Of a DNA stretch of 64,000 nt, positions 16,232 to 25,208 are shown one piece after another. A model generated the notes under the pieces. That model made no database searches. It was given only the letters and a program-made list of their open reading frames with translations, and was not told where the DNA came from. Source of the stretch: an uncultured Acidimicrobiales bacterium (GTDB lineage Bacteria > Actinomycetota > Acidimicrobiia > Acidimicrobiales > SHLQ01); contig CALHTB010000013.1 of assembly GCA_938038785.1 (NCBI GenBank), forward strand, positions 1 to 64,000, given 5' to 3'. The position numbers and the translations under genes were made by a program. Every line of letters begins with the position of its first letter. The stretch's first letter is position 1.

Positions 16232-18330
16232 CGGGACTCCTCCGCTTTGGTCTTGATGAAGTTGTTGGCAATCACCGCGGTCAGCAAAATGATTCCGAGG
16301 AAGGCGAAGCGCCAGTCCGAGTTCCATCGGGCTGACGGAATGCCCTGCTTGGTCATGGCTACGATCACCGCACCAATCGCCGCTCCAAACGCTGAGCCGT
16401 AGCCGCCGGTGAGCAACGTCCCGCCAACAACCGCTGCGATGATGTACTCGAACTCGAGTCCGTTACCCGCAACCGACTGCACGGTGTCGAGACGGAAGGC
16501 GAGTAGCAAGCCCACCAGCCATGCAGCAACTGACACGATCATGAACAGCTGAGTCTTGGTACGTGCGGCGGGCACGCCTACCTGTCGGGCGGCTTGCTTG
16601 TTGCCGCCAACAGCAAAGATCCACGACCCGAACTTCGTCCGGCCGAGCAGCCAGGTGGCGAACAGCGAGAAGCCGATGAACCACAGGATGCTGATACGGA
16701 AGCCAGCTCGAGGAATGTTGGCGTCAAGTTCGGCCTGAGTAGTGAACAGCAATTTCACGATGAGGCCGATCGCCATTGCGGTTCCGCCGACCTTCGCCAT
16801 CTGCGTGCCGAGGTTGTCGGCAGTGGCTTCCTGGAATCGACGCTGGGTGAACAACGTCGAACAGACGGCCCATACAAAGATGACGAGGGCGGTTGCCAGC
16901 AAGACCGAGAACAACTCGGAACGGAACTTGACCGATGCTGACTGGCTTCGGATGAAGAAAGCGAGGGCAACAAGGATCGCCGAGAACACCGTCAACACCA
17001 CGCCGCGTGTAGCCGGAGTGTTTCGTCCAGCCTTGTTGGCCGCGATAGCGAGAGCGAGCAGGCCCGCAAGCAACGTGACGCCAAAGAGGATCGCGCGTAG
17101 GCCCTGTTCGGTGGCCATGAACATGAAGGCGTAGACCGAGAAGGAGGAGGCGGCTGCGATGCTGGCCACGTTGACGAACGTCTGCGACTGGGTATTGCTG
17201 TCGTTGGCGCTCTTCTTGAACGCCTTGTAACCAGCAAATGCGCCGGCACCGATGACGAAGGGCCAACGAAGAGCACCGACCAGATCGAGGACTGGCTCTT
17301 GGGAGTCGACGTCGAACACGACGGCGAAGACCATGGCGAGCACCGAGGCGCCAACGCCAGCTCCGAGCAACATCGAAACCGAGCCGTCGAGCTTGACGCC
17401 GCCTGGCGATTGACGCTCGTAACGCCACATGCAAAAGCCGACAAAGGCGGCCAGGCCAGCAACACCGATGATGACTGCCGCGATGGTGTTGGCGGACACG
17501 CCATCGGAGTTGTGCATGTACAGAATGCCTGCGACGACTCCGGCAATACCGGCCCCGAAGATCGGTATACCACCGGCGTTGAGCTTGTCACGGTGGGTAA
17601 AGTTGAGCTCGGCGACCGCTAAGGCGATAAGCGCGAGACCGCCGAGGATGCCGATGGTGTAGATGGCATCGCGGGATTCGAACTGATGCTCATTGCGAAT
17701 CCAGACCGTGGCAAACACCGGTTCCCAAAATTCGTGACCGCGGCCCTGAGCTTCGCTGATGCGACCAACGGTGAGGTTGTCGATGATCAGCTTCGAGAAA
17801 CCGAGTTTGAAGCCACGCAATATGAAGAACGTGGCCAAGGTGACAATGAAGCTGGGCAACCCCGTTCTCTCCACCATCGTGCCGTTGATCCAGCCAAGTG
17901 CTAGTGCAAACAGCAGTGAGAGCGGGATGGCGACCCACAGGGTCAGTCCGGCGCCACCGAGGTCGCCGACATCTTTCACCAGAAGAATGGTGATGATGGC
18001 AAAGGTGCCGGTGGCGGCACCCGAAGAAAGGTCAAATTCGCCGCCGATCATCAACAGCGAAACTGCTACGGCCATAATGCCGAGCGTTGCGGACACGTCG
18101 AGGATCGACGACATGCCGCCTGCGGTTCCGAATTCCCGCGAAACCGCCCAGAAGAACGCCCAGATGGCGGCGGCGCCCACGATCGAGCCGATCTCGGGGC
18201 GTACGAACAAGCGCTGGAACACACCTCGATAGGCAAGGCGCTCATCGACACCAGCAAGTGTTGCGGCCATCGCGTCAGCTGCTGCACTTGCGTCGCTGTT
18301 ACCCACCTGTGGGACGGCAGTGTCAGACAT
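16228..18330 (-). CDS. Oversized CUT2-type ABC transporter permease with central membrane insertion
   Basis: 700-residue membrane protein, about twice the usual 320-400 of RbsC/XylH permeases. The first about 190 residues (with [14 protein letters not shown]) and the last about 140 ([37 protein letters not shown]) match the two halves of the BPD_transp_2 family. Between them, roughly residues 200-555, lie about nine extra hydrophobic segments, with polar loops such as [20 protein letters not shown] lies just before the ATG at 18330. Forms the inner-membrane channel with the ATPase that follows and the binding lipoprotein that precedes. Confidence 0.85.
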   Translation of the reverse strand: MSDTAVPQVGNSDASAAADAMAATLAGVDERLAYRGVFQRLFVRPEIGSIVGAAAIWAFFWAVSREFGTAGGMSSILDVSATLGIMAVAVSLLMIGGEFDLSSGAATGTFAIITILLVKDVGDLGGAGLTLWVAIPLSLLFALALGWINGTMVERTGLPSFIVTLATFFILRGFKLGFSKLIIDNLTVGRISEAQGRGHEFWEPVFATVWIRNEHQFESRDAIYTIGILGGLALIALAVAELNFTHRDKLNAGGIPIFGAGIAGVVAGILYMHNSDGVSANTIAAVIIGVAGLAAFVGFCMWRYERQSPGGVKLDGSVSMLLGAGVGASVLAMVFAVVFDVDSQEPVLDLVGALRWPFVIGAGAFAGYKAFKKSANDSNTQSQTFVNVASIAAASSFSVYAFMFMATEQGLRAILFGVTLLAGLLALAIAANKAGRNTPATRGVVLTVFSAILVALAFFIRSQSASVKFRSELFSVLLATALVIFVWAVCSTLFTQRRFQEATADNLGTQMAKVGGTAMAIGLIVKLLFTTQAELDANIPRAGFRISILWFIGFSLFATWLLGRTKFGSWIFAVGGNKQAARQVGVPAARTKTQLFMIVSVAAWLVGLLLAFRLDTVQSVAGNGLEFEYIIAAVVGGTLLTGGYGSAFGAAIGAVIVAMTKQGIPSARWNSDWRFAFLGIILLTAVIANNFIKTKAEESR

Positions 18331-18369
18331 TTCGTTTCTCTCCCCCTACGGACATACACACAAACGAAC

Positions 18370-18397
18370 GGGGGCCGGCCCACTGGGCACGGCCCCC
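18370..18397 (-). terminator. Hairpin between binding-protein and permease genes
   Basis: GGGGGCCG (18370-18377) pairs with CGGCCCCC (18390-18397), with an inner GCCC/GGGC stem. There is no strong T-run, so it may be an attenuator or an mRNA-stabilising stem that favours the binding-protein message over the permease, a common arrangement in ABC operons. Confidence 0.55.
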
Positions 18398-18431
18398 AAA
18401 CGTCATTTCAACAAGTTGCTACTCCGAAGAG

Positions 18432-19439
18432 TTAGCGGGTTCCAGCCTCAACAAGCGCCTTAACGTCCGTTGCGTTGTCCTGCGTTACAAAGCCAGGACC
18501 GGTGAGGATTGGAAGGCCACCACCAAGGGTGTTCGAGTTGGTGTTCTCGAGGTACATCAAGATGACTGGGATGTAACCCTGGAGGTACTGCTGCTGGTCA
18601 ACGGTGTGGAGCACATCGCCGGCCTCGATTGCATCGAGGAGCTCGGGCGTGATGTCGAATCCGCCGATGACGAGGTCACGGCCGAGTGCATCAGCTGCAC
18701 GAAGGCCAGACATGGTGATGACTGGGCCTACACCCATGAATCCGTCGATGTCTGGGTCAGCCGAGAGCGCCGCGTTAATTGCTGCTTCCTGTGCTGCCTG
18801 GTCAGCGTCGAGGTCCATGAACTCTGAGACCACTTCACCGCTGAAGGTGTTTGCAAGGCCATCGCAGCGCTCGATGAGAGCACCGTTGTCTGGCTCCTGG
18901 CGACCACAGAGGATCTTGGTTGCACCCGCATCGTTGAAGCGGAGGCCCGCGCCCTCGCCAGCGATAACTTCGGTCTGTCCCACGTGAGTGGTAGCGCCGA
19001 GTGCCTGGAAGTCGTTAGCGCCCGAGTTGAGCGTGTACACCGGAATGCCAGCAGCAACAGCTGCCTGCAGGCCGGGTGCTACAGCGTCAACGTTTGGAAG
19101 CGAAGCGGCGATGCCGTTCGAACCTGCGGCGACAGCTGCATCGATGAGCTCAGCCTGGACAGCAGCGTCGTTGTTCGAGCCCTGCCAGACCAATTCAACG
19201 CCAACGTCAGAAGCTGCTGCTTCGGCGCCACGCTTGAGGACAGACCAGAATGGTCCGTCGTCTGAGTGGGTGATCATGTGGAAGGTGAGGTCGCCGGACT
19301 GTGTGGCTTCTACTACTTCGTCGCCACCGTCCCCGCCGTCATCTCCACCTGCGGTTTCTGCTGGTGCGTCGCTGCCGCCACATGCGGCTGCGATCATCAC
19401 GAGAGCTAGGAAAATCCCCAGCAAACGCTTGTTCTTCAT
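18432..19439 (-). CDS. Sugar/cyclitol-binding lipoprotein of the ABC transporter
   Basis: 335-residue type I periplasmic binding protein (Periplasmic_binding_4 group, like RbsB or inositol-binding IbpA). Signal peptide MKNKRLLGIFLALVMIAAAC ends in a lipobox with Cys20, followed by an acidic, Gly-rich linker (about 24-45). Core segments HDDGPFW-like SDDGPFWSVLKRG, GIAASLPNVDAV and GFDITPELLDAI are typical of the hinge and binding-site region. AGGAGGGG precedes the ATG at 19439. Captures the substrate outside the membrane and delivers it to the 700-residue permease. A hairpin downstream may raise its relative expression. Confidence 0.88.
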   Translation of the reverse strand: MKNKRLLGIFLALVMIAAACGGSDAPAETAGGDDGGDGGDEVVEATQSGDLTFHMITHSDDGPFWSVLKRGAEAAASDVGVELVWQGSNNDAAVQAELIDAAVAAGSNGIAASLPNVDAVAPGLQAAVAAGIPVYTLNSGANDFQALGATTHVGQTEVIAGEGAGLRFNDAGATKILCGRQEPDNGALIERCDGLANTFSGEVVSEFMDLDADQAAQEAAINAALSADPDIDGFMGVGPVITMSGLRAADALGRDLVIGGFDITPELLDAIEAGDVLHTVDQQQYLQGYIPVILMYLENTNSNTLGGGLPILTGPGFVTQDNATDVKALVEAGTR

Positions 19440-19511
19440 ATTTCCCCTCCTGATTGGGCTTTCTTTGTTGTTCTCGAGGTCCGACTATCGACCCACAAAC
19501 TGACCATGAGG

Positions 19512-20423
19512 TCAGGCAGCGAGCCGAGCTTCGAGCTCTCGGAGATAGTTGACGTTCTGCTGAACGTCTTCGATTGGTCCCTTACCTGGCAACGGTTCGG
19601 CGCCTGTGATTGCTGTGTCCTGTTCGAGGACATACCAGCCGTCATACCCGCTGCTTTCTAGCGAACCTATTACACGATCGATGTCGAGGTCACCTCGCCC
19701 CACGTTTGGGAACAGCCCGTTCTGGACTGCCTCCATAAGTGTGAGCTCGCCATCGTTGAGTTGTTTTGCGATCGAGAGGGTGCAGTCCTTGATGTGCACG
19801 AGGCCCACGCGATCGGCGTGATTGTCGACAAAGTCGACCGGGTCGTACCCGCCGACGGCGAAGTGTGCGGTGTCGAGCACGAAGCGAATTCCCGAGTTGT
19901 CGACCGTTCGCTGGATCTCATCTTTGGTCTCGATGATGGTGCCGACATGTTCGTGGAGTACCTGGGTAAGCCCGTGAGCTTCGGTGATCTCTTCGATGCG
20001 GTCGAACATAATCCAGGTGTGGTCCCACTCGGCGTTGCTGAGTTCGCGACGCGGCGCCCAGTCCCAGGTGGTGACCGGTGAGCTGTTGAAGTAGGTCGCG
20101 CCAGTGGCCTGGAGGAGCTTGGCCATGTCTTCGCACCGGCGCAGCGTTTCGGCCGCCTCGGCCGGGTCGTGAACGAGCACCGGAACGAACGCGGCCAGCA
20201 GGTCGAGGTTGTATTCGCCGAGAACGGAGTTCAGCTCGGCGGGGTCGGAAGGGAGATACCCCTCCGAGCCAAGCTCCGTTGCTGGAAAACCCATCTGCGC
20301 CATCTCGGAGAGAACTCGATCAACAGGCAGTTGGACACCCCAGCCAGGCACTTCACAGATTCCCCAAGAAATGGGAGCTGTAGCCATGCGATTCATGAAA
20401 CTCATGTGCGTGTGCAACCTCAT
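19512..20423 (-). CDS. iolE: IolE-like inosose dehydratase (sugar phosphate isomerase/epimerase family)
   Basis: TIM-barrel protein of about 303 residues. The start APISWGICEVPGWG and the metal-site blocks LHEHVGTIIET, FVLDTAHFAVGG, VGLVHIKDC and WYVLEQDT (Glu/Asp/His ligands) match 2-keto-myo-inositol dehydratase (IolE) and its IolI relatives. It dehydrates inosose to the trihydroxycyclohexanedione used by IolD. Four in-frame ATGs lie at 20423, 20405, 20396 and 20387, none with a good ribosome site. 20423 is chosen because TAGATAT lies seven bases before it, the spacing of a leaderless transcript; this is uncertain. First gene of the minus-strand operon, downstream of a LacI operator. Confidence 0.8.
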   Translation of the reverse strand: MRLHTHMSFMNRMATAPISWGICEVPGWGVQLPVDRVLSEMAQMGFPATELGSEGYLPSDPAELNSVLGEYNLDLLAAFVPVLVHDPAEAAETLRRCEDMAKLLQATGATYFNSSPVTTWDWAPRRELSNAEWDHTWIMFDRIEEITEAHGLTQVLHEHVGTIIETKDEIQRTVDNSGIRFVLDTAHFAVGGYDPVDFVDNHADRVGLVHIKDCTLSIAKQLNDGELTLMEAVQNGLFPNVGRGDLDIDRVIGSLESSGYDGWYVLEQDTAITGAEPLPGKGPIEDVQQNVNYLRELEARLAA

Positions 20424-20464
20424 TGCGTCATATCTAGCGTCTACTTTGTGACCGAGCGGAGCGA

Positions 20465-20480
20465 AGTAGAGCGCTCTACT
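20465..20480. promoter_or_regulatory. Probable LacI operator 1 (iol side)
   Basis: Perfect 16-base palindrome AGTAGAGCGCTCTACT with the central CG typical of LacI-family operators. It lies about 42 bases upstream of the chosen iolE start, in the divergent region shared with the lacI gene. Confidence 0.8.
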
Positions 20481-20656
20481 CGGTGACGGTCGCCACAACG
20501 TAGTCAATGAGGACAGACTTCGTCAACTCATCCCGCCAAGAATTCTTTGGAGCGGTCGACAATGACTACAACGAGAAAAGGGGGTGGAAGAGGGCTTACA
20601 CCTTGATTTTGTTGGAATCTGGATTCCATGTCCATAGGTTACCGCTCAGTAAAAAG

Positions 20657-20668
20657 TAGAGCGCTCTA
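20657..20668. promoter_or_regulatory. Probable LacI operator 2 (lacI side)
   Basis: Second copy of the palindrome: TAGAGCGCTCTA perfect, with the preceding AAAGTAGAG matching operator 1. It overlaps a TATACA -10-like box (20667-20672) and lies about 35 bases before the lacI start, which fits autoregulation. Confidence 0.8.
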
Positions 20669-20703
20669 TACATCTTCCATTTGTTTCGCTATGGTGCCAG
20701 GCC

Positions 20704-21696
20704 ATGGGCCAGCCAACAATGGACGATGTCGCTGCACACGCCGGGGTGTCGCGCGCCCTCGTGTCTCTGGTCATGCGCGATTCACCTCGAGTCGCCGAGA
20801 AAAGCCGCACCAAGGTGCTGGCATCGGCCGCCGAGCTTGGTTACCGCCCAAACGCGTGGGCTCGAAATCTTGCATCGGGGCAGACCAACACCATCGGCGT
20901 CATGCTGAATGACCTGCACAACCCGTACTTCACCGAGCTCGCCGAAGGTGTTGCCGAAGCAGCCGACGAGTCCGGCATGAAGGTCCTTATCACCTCGGGC
21001 TGGCAACGCGAGTCCGGCGAGCACGCAGCCATCGAGACGCTGCTCAACCTACGGACCGACGGCATCGTCCTTGGCGCAGCGCGATTCTCGGGCGAGGTGT
21101 TTGAAGAGGTCGCCGACCAAGCGCCAACGGTCGCCGTGGCTAACTTTGGCCTACCCGACTCCATGGACACGGTCTGCAACCACGAGTCGCATGGGTCCGA
21201 ACTTGTCGTCGAACACCTGGTGTCGCTAGGCCACTCGCGCATTGCCCACATCGACGCAGGAAATGCTCCAGGCGCACCCGAACGCCGCCGCGGGTTCATG
21301 ACCGCGATGACCGATAGAGGCCTCGCCCCAATCGTCTTCGACGGTGACTTCCATGAGAACGCTGGCTTTCGGGCCGCCGAAAGTCTGATGAAGCTGAACG
21401 AGCCACCAACCGCCATCTTCGCGGCGAACGACCTCTCGGCAACCGGCGTACTTGCACATCTGCGCAGCATCGGTGCCAGCGTGCCCGAAGACGTTTCGGT
21501 AGTTGGATACGACGACACCGTGCTCGCCGGCCTCGGCGCCCTCTCACTCACGACGATCCACCAGCCCAGACAACTCTTCGGTCGACGGGCAACCGAACTG
21601 CTCCTCGAACGAATCGATGGACGAACCGCTGCCAAACACGAGCTCATCGAGCCACACCTCGTCGTCCGCTCGACAACCGGACCAGTGACACCGTAA
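20704..21696 (+). CDS. LacI-family transcriptional regulator of the cyclitol cluster
   Basis: 330-residue repressor-type protein. The helix-turn-helix begins at residue 5 (MDDVAAHAGVSRALVSLVMR), followed by the hinge GYRPNAWARNLASG and a periplasmic-binding-like sensor domain (IGVMLNDLHNPYF, AIFAANDLSATG, VVGYDDT). It is transcribed divergently from the iol operon, and two identical palindromes flank the divergent promoters, so it probably represses both directions until an inositol-type ligand binds. xylA follows 27 bases downstream. The target set is inferred, not shown. Confidence 0.88.
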   Translation: MGQPTMDDVAAHAGVSRALVSLVMRDSPRVAEKSRTKVLASAAELGYRPNAWARNLASGQTNTIGVMLNDLHNPYFTELAEGVAEAADESGMKVLITSGWQRESGEHAAIETLLNLRTDGIVLGAARFSGEVFEEVADQAPTVAVANFGLPDSMDTVCNHESHGSELVVEHLVSLGHSRIAHIDAGNAPGAPERRRGFMTAMTDRGLAPIVFDGDFHENAGFRAAESLMKLNEPPTAIFAANDLSATGVLAHLRSIGASVPEDVSVVGYDDTVLAGLGALSLTTIHQPRQLFGRRATELLLERIDGRTAAKHELIEPHLVVRSTTGPVTP

Positions 21697-21723
21697 CTAC
21701 TCGCCCGACAACGAAAGCCAGCC

Positions 21724-23055
21724 ATGACCGACTTCTTCACCGACATCACCGAACCAGTCGCCTACGAAGGCCCAGACACAGACAACCCCTTTGCCTTCCG
21801 GTGGTACGACAAAGACCGGGTTGTACTCGGGAAGACCATGGAAGAGCAGCTTCGCATGGCGGTCTGTTATTGGCACAGCTTTGCGTGGGTTGGCGCCGAC
21901 ATCTTCGGCACTGGAACCTTTGATCGTCCGTGGTTCAACCCGTCGATGGATCCAATGGACGCCGCCCGGCTCAAGATGGACGCGGCGTTCGAGTTCTTTC
22001 ACAAGCTCGGCGTCCCGTTTTGGAGTTTCCACGACCGCGACATTGCACCGGAAGGCGAGACGTTCGCCGAGAGCTGTGCGAACTTCGACACCATGGTTGA
22101 CTACGCCGAGGCCAAGATGGCCACCACCGGCACGAAGGTGCTTTGGGGAACCGCGCAGGCGTTTGTGAACCCTCGCTACGCCGCAGGCGCGTCGACCAAC
22201 CCAAACCCCGATGTGTTTGCTCACGCCGCGGCACAGGTGAAGCACTGCATCGACGCCACGCATCGCTTGGGCGGTTCAAACTATGTGCTCTGGGGTGGGC
22301 GCGAGGGCTACGAGATGTTACTCAACACCAACATGGCTCAAGAGCTCGATCAGCTTGGCCGCTTCCTGCACATGGTCGTCGACTACAAGAAACAGATTGG
22401 CTTCGAGGGCACGATCCTCATCGAGCCAAAGCCTCAGGAACCCACGAAACACCAGTACGACTACGACTCGGCCACGGTGTACGGCTTCCTGCAGAACTAC
22501 GGCCTTGAGAACGACATCAAGGTCAACATTGAGGTGAACCACGCCACGCTGTCGGGCCACGACTTCAACCACGAAGTCAAGCAGGCAGTGACCAACGGCA
22601 TCTTCGGTTCGGTCGATGCCAACCGTGGCGATGATCGCCTTGGCTGGGACACCGACCAGTTTCCAAACTCGGTCGAGCAGATGAGCCTCGGCGTCTACGA
22701 GATTCTTCTCGGAGGCGGCTTTGACACCGGCGGCTTCATGTTCGACACCAAGCTTCGACGTCAGAGCATGCACCCCAACGACCTGTTCCATGGCCACGTC
22801 GGTGCAATGGACACCATGGCCCGGAGCCTCCTCGTCGCAGCCGCGCTCATCGAAGACGGCGAGATTGCATCGCTCGTCGAAGAACGGTACTCGGGCTGGG
22901 GAACCGACCGAGGGCAAAAGATCCTCGCCGGCGAGGTCGGCCTAGCCGAGCTGCACGCAGACGTATTGGCCAACAACATCGACCCAACTCCGGTCAGCGG
23001 CCAACAAGAAATGATCGAGAACATCGTCAACCGCACGATCGAACGAGTTCGCTAG
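21724..23055 (+). CDS. xylA: Xylose isomerase
   Basis: 443-residue aldose-ketose isomerase, full length for the group II XylA. Catalytic and metal residues are visible: SFHDRDI with His103 and Asp106, [23 protein letters not shown] with the bridging Glu, [10 protein letters not shown], and GSVDANRGD. Converts D-xylose to D-xylulose, or related aldoses. It sits directly after the LacI gene and before the PhyH dioxygenase. No xylulokinase is in the window. Either the cluster also handles xylose or the enzyme isomerises a sugar made in the cyclitol route. A family A repeat begins three bases after its stop. Confidence 0.9.
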   Translation: MTDFFTDITEPVAYEGPDTDNPFAFRWYDKDRVVLGKTMEEQLRMAVCYWHSFAWVGADIFGTGTFDRPWFNPSMDPMDAARLKMDAAFEFFHKLGVPFWSFHDRDIAPEGETFAESCANFDTMVDYAEAKMATTGTKVLWGTAQAFVNPRYAAGASTNPNPDVFAHAAAQVKHCIDATHRLGGSNYVLWGGREGYEMLLNTNMAQELDQLGRFLHMVVDYKKQIGFEGTILIEPKPQEPTKHQYDYDSATVYGFLQNYGLENDIKVNIEVNHATLSGHDFNHEVKQAVTNGIFGSVDANRGDDRLGWDTDQFPNSVEQMSLGVYEILLGGGFDTGGFMFDTKLRRQSMHPNDLFHGHVGAMDTMARSLLVAAALIEDGEIASLVEERYSGWGTDRGQKILAGEVGLAELHADVLANNIDPTPVSGQQEMIENIVNRTIERVR

Positions 23056-23058
23056 AGA

Positions 23059-23104
23059 TTTGTACACCGTTTCGAACCGTATAGGTATGAAAACCGTGTA
23101 CAAA
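23059..23104. repeat. Family A palindromic repeat, single unit
   Basis: A 46-base unit beginning TTTGTACACCGTTTC, with a CCGTATAGGTA core and ending CCGTGTACAAA. It starts three bases after the xylA stop codon and ends 19 bases before the next start. Confidence 0.88.
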
Positions 23105-23123
23105 AACATTATGAGGGGGTCTT

Positions 23124-23966
23124 GTGTATGAAGTAGACGTCGACACGATCGACGACAACATTGAAACGATCATCGATGAGCTCCTTACGGGCGATGGCGC
23201 GGTCGCCATTCGAGGCGCGTTCGATGCATCGCAGGTAGCCGAAGCGCGCGAACTGCTCATGGAGTACTCCAAGGACGAGGACAAGGAGACGCACTTCCAG
23301 GGAGCAAACGCCGACATAATGCACCTGCAGCGGCGGGTCTGGAACTTGCTTGCTAAGGGCAAGATCTTCGAGGACATGGTGCAGCAACCCGACGTTGTGA
23401 AGATCACGTCAGCGTTCCTCGGCAATCAGTTTCACCTTGGTTCGATCGCTGCGAACCGGCTGCTTCCTGGCGGCCCTGGCCAAGAGCCGCACATCGACTA
23501 TCCGTACTGGGACATGTATGACCGTGAGGGGTTTCCCGCTCGCATTAATTCGAGCTACCCCCTCAACCTGCAGGTCACCATTCCCCTCGATCCGTTCAAC
23601 GAGGTCTCCGGTGCGAGTGGCTTCATGCCAGGCTCACAGGTAAATCTGAACTATCCCGAGAAGGAAGATCGCGAAGGATTCTTCGCCAACTGCGGGCGCA
23701 TGTCGGGCGACCCTGGTGACGCGATCTTGTTCAACGGCATGGTGTGGCACTGCGCCATGCCCAATGAGAGCGACCACGACCGCACGGCAGTGCTCATCGA
23801 GTACTTGCCCAAGTTCGTGATCCCGCTCGAAGACCAGTTATCGGGCGTGCCCCAAGATGTTGTGGACCGAGGCACCCCACTGTTCCACCGGTTGATCGGA
23901 ATCGGCAGGCCATACCCCAAGCTCTTCGACGAAGCCGACGGCAAGAACACCATCGGGAGAGACTGA
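23124..23966 (+). CDS. Phytanoyl-CoA dioxygenase (PhyH) family Fe(II)/2-oxoglutarate oxygenase
   Basis: 280-residue jelly-roll oxygenase. The iron triad is visible as His123 and Asp125 (PHIDYPYWD) with distal His209 (MVWHCAMPN), and Arg220 (DRTAV) would bind 2-oxoglutarate. The GTG at 23124 is the start because GGGGG lies five bases before it; the nearby ATG at 23128 is out of frame. PhyH enzymes hydroxylate aliphatic carbons of small molecules and can remove O-methyl groups by hydroxylation. Co-directional with lacI and xylA, so probably part of the cyclitol regulon. Substrate unknown. Confidence 0.82.
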   Translation: MYEVDVDTIDDNIETIIDELLTGDGAVAIRGAFDASQVAEARELLMEYSKDEDKETHFQGANADIMHLQRRVWNLLAKGKIFEDMVQQPDVVKITSAFLGNQFHLGSIAANRLLPGGPGQEPHIDYPYWDMYDREGFPARINSSYPLNLQVTIPLDPFNEVSGASGFMPGSQVNLNYPEKEDREGFFANCGRMSGDPGDAILFNGMVWHCAMPNESDHDRTAVLIEYLPKFVIPLEDQLSGVPQDVVDRGTPLFHRLIGIGRPYPKLFDEADGKNTIGRD

Positions 23967-23970
23967 CTTT

Positions 23971-24032
23971 TCTCGCAGTCGCAATCCGAGCCCTAGCGGG
24001 CTCTCGATGCTCGGCGGTTAGCCGGAGGCCGC
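23971..24032 (-). repeat. Family D GC-rich repeat, inverted copy, with hairpin
   Basis: Read on the minus strand it contains GCCGAGCATCGAG and CGGATTGCGAC, both shared in the same order with 25763-25832. An internal hairpin GAGCCC-TAGC-GGGCTC spans 23988-24003. It lies between the convergent PhyH and CBM9-like genes. Confidence 0.55.
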
Positions 24033-24062
24033 GCCCGTTCGAACCGGCTTCGCAGCTTCGAC

Positions 24063-25148
24063 TCACTCTTCGTCGAGGATGCTGTTGACCATGGAGTCGA
24101 AGTCGTCGGTGCTTAGGTCGTCTCCGTCGCGGGTCTGATCGGGTTTGTCGCCGACCCCCGCTTCGGTGCCGGCTGCAGCAGCTGCGAGGGCTGCTTCAGA
24201 CTTCTTGCGCCGGCGTTCGAACCACAACCCGCCGATCAGGATCGATGCCGCCGACACGACTGCAGCGATGAGCAGCGTCTGATCACCCTCGGACTCGTTG
24301 TCAGTAGCGGCGTCGGTCTCGACGACCTCGCTTACCGTTTCGGTCGCTGCGTCTGCCGCGGTGTCGTCTATAGCGGTGTCCTCAACTGCGGCTTCGGCTG
24401 GTTCATCGTCGGGTTCGGCTACAGCGTCGATGGCCGGGCCTCCGAGGAACACTCCCTTACCGAATACCGATGGGTCTTGGTAGGAGGTGTCCGAAACATC
24501 TGCGTTAGACCAGCTGATCTTCAGGTCACGGTCTCCACCGCTCGACCCGTTCGCTTGCATCTGGATGCCGAACTCGGCTCCGTCGGCGATTTGGGCGATG
24601 CCATCGAGGTCGATGGCAACTTCGAAGCCCCAACCTGCAGTTGTGGCGAAGACGAATCCGCTCGTTGGGAATTGCGGCGCTCCCAGGCCCGAGAGCGACA
24701 GCGCTTCTGGGTCACTGTTCCCTCGATCGACCGCGGAGATCGTCACCTGGCCGATCCCATCGCCATAGGAGGTCGCTGTGAGGTCAGCGAAGTTCAGGTA
24801 AATCTCAATCGAGTCTTCGTTCCAATAGTTGTCACCGTTGCGCCCGGCAACGATGTTCTCGTCGGTGATCGTGGCAGCGACATACAAAACCTGTTCGCTC
24901 GCGGCTACCTGCCACCGCAGTTGCCCGGTAGTTGCCGGGTCAGCCGACGGAAGGGGGCCATCGGTGGTGACGAACGCCGGAAGGGTAGCCCAGTCACCGA
25001 GGTCTCCGTCGAGCGAAATGCTCCCGGCGTCAAGAACGGGTACGACCACCAACTCACCATCAACGGATTCGGGCGCCTGGGCACCAGCTGCAGGCATCGC
25101 AAGCAGCATCAGCAATGACAGGAAGGACACGAACCGACAGAGGGGCAT
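24063..25148 (-). CDS. Exported, membrane-anchored protein with carbohydrate-binding (CBM9-like) domain
   Basis: 361-residue protein. Signal peptide (LCRFVSFLSLLMLLAMPAAGAQA), then residues about 38-230 resemble family 9 carbohydrate-binding or DOMON-type beta-sandwich domains (ISLDGDLGDWATLPA, LYVAATITDENIV, NEDSIEIYLNF). An acidic Ala/Thr/Glu-rich linker follows, then one membrane helix (TLLIAAVVSAASILIGGLWF) and a cytoplasmic acidic tail. ATG at 25148; a TTG two codons upstream is less likely. Probably a cell-surface binding or sensing protein. No catalytic residues were recognised. Confidence 0.65.
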   Translation of the reverse strand: MPLCRFVSFLSLLMLLAMPAAGAQAPESVDGELVVVPVLDAGSISLDGDLGDWATLPAFVTTDGPLPSADPATTGQLRWQVAASEQVLYVAATITDENIVAGRNGDNYWNEDSIEIYLNFADLTATSYGDGIGQVTISAVDRGNSDPEALSLSGLGAPQFPTSGFVFATTAGWGFEVAIDLDGIAQIADGAEFGIQMQANGSSGGDRDLKISWSNADVSDTSYQDPSVFGKGVFLGGPAIDAVAEPDDEPAEAAVEDTAIDDTAADAATETVSEVVETDAATDNESEGDQTLLIAAVVSAASILIGGLWFERRRKKSEAALAAAAAGTEAGVGDKPDQTRDGDDLSTDDFDSMVNSILDEE

Positions 25149-25208
25149 ACGCAAACGGTACCTGTCGTTTTCCGCGCGATCCCCTCGGGCAGTTCGCGGC
25201 GAGCCGTT

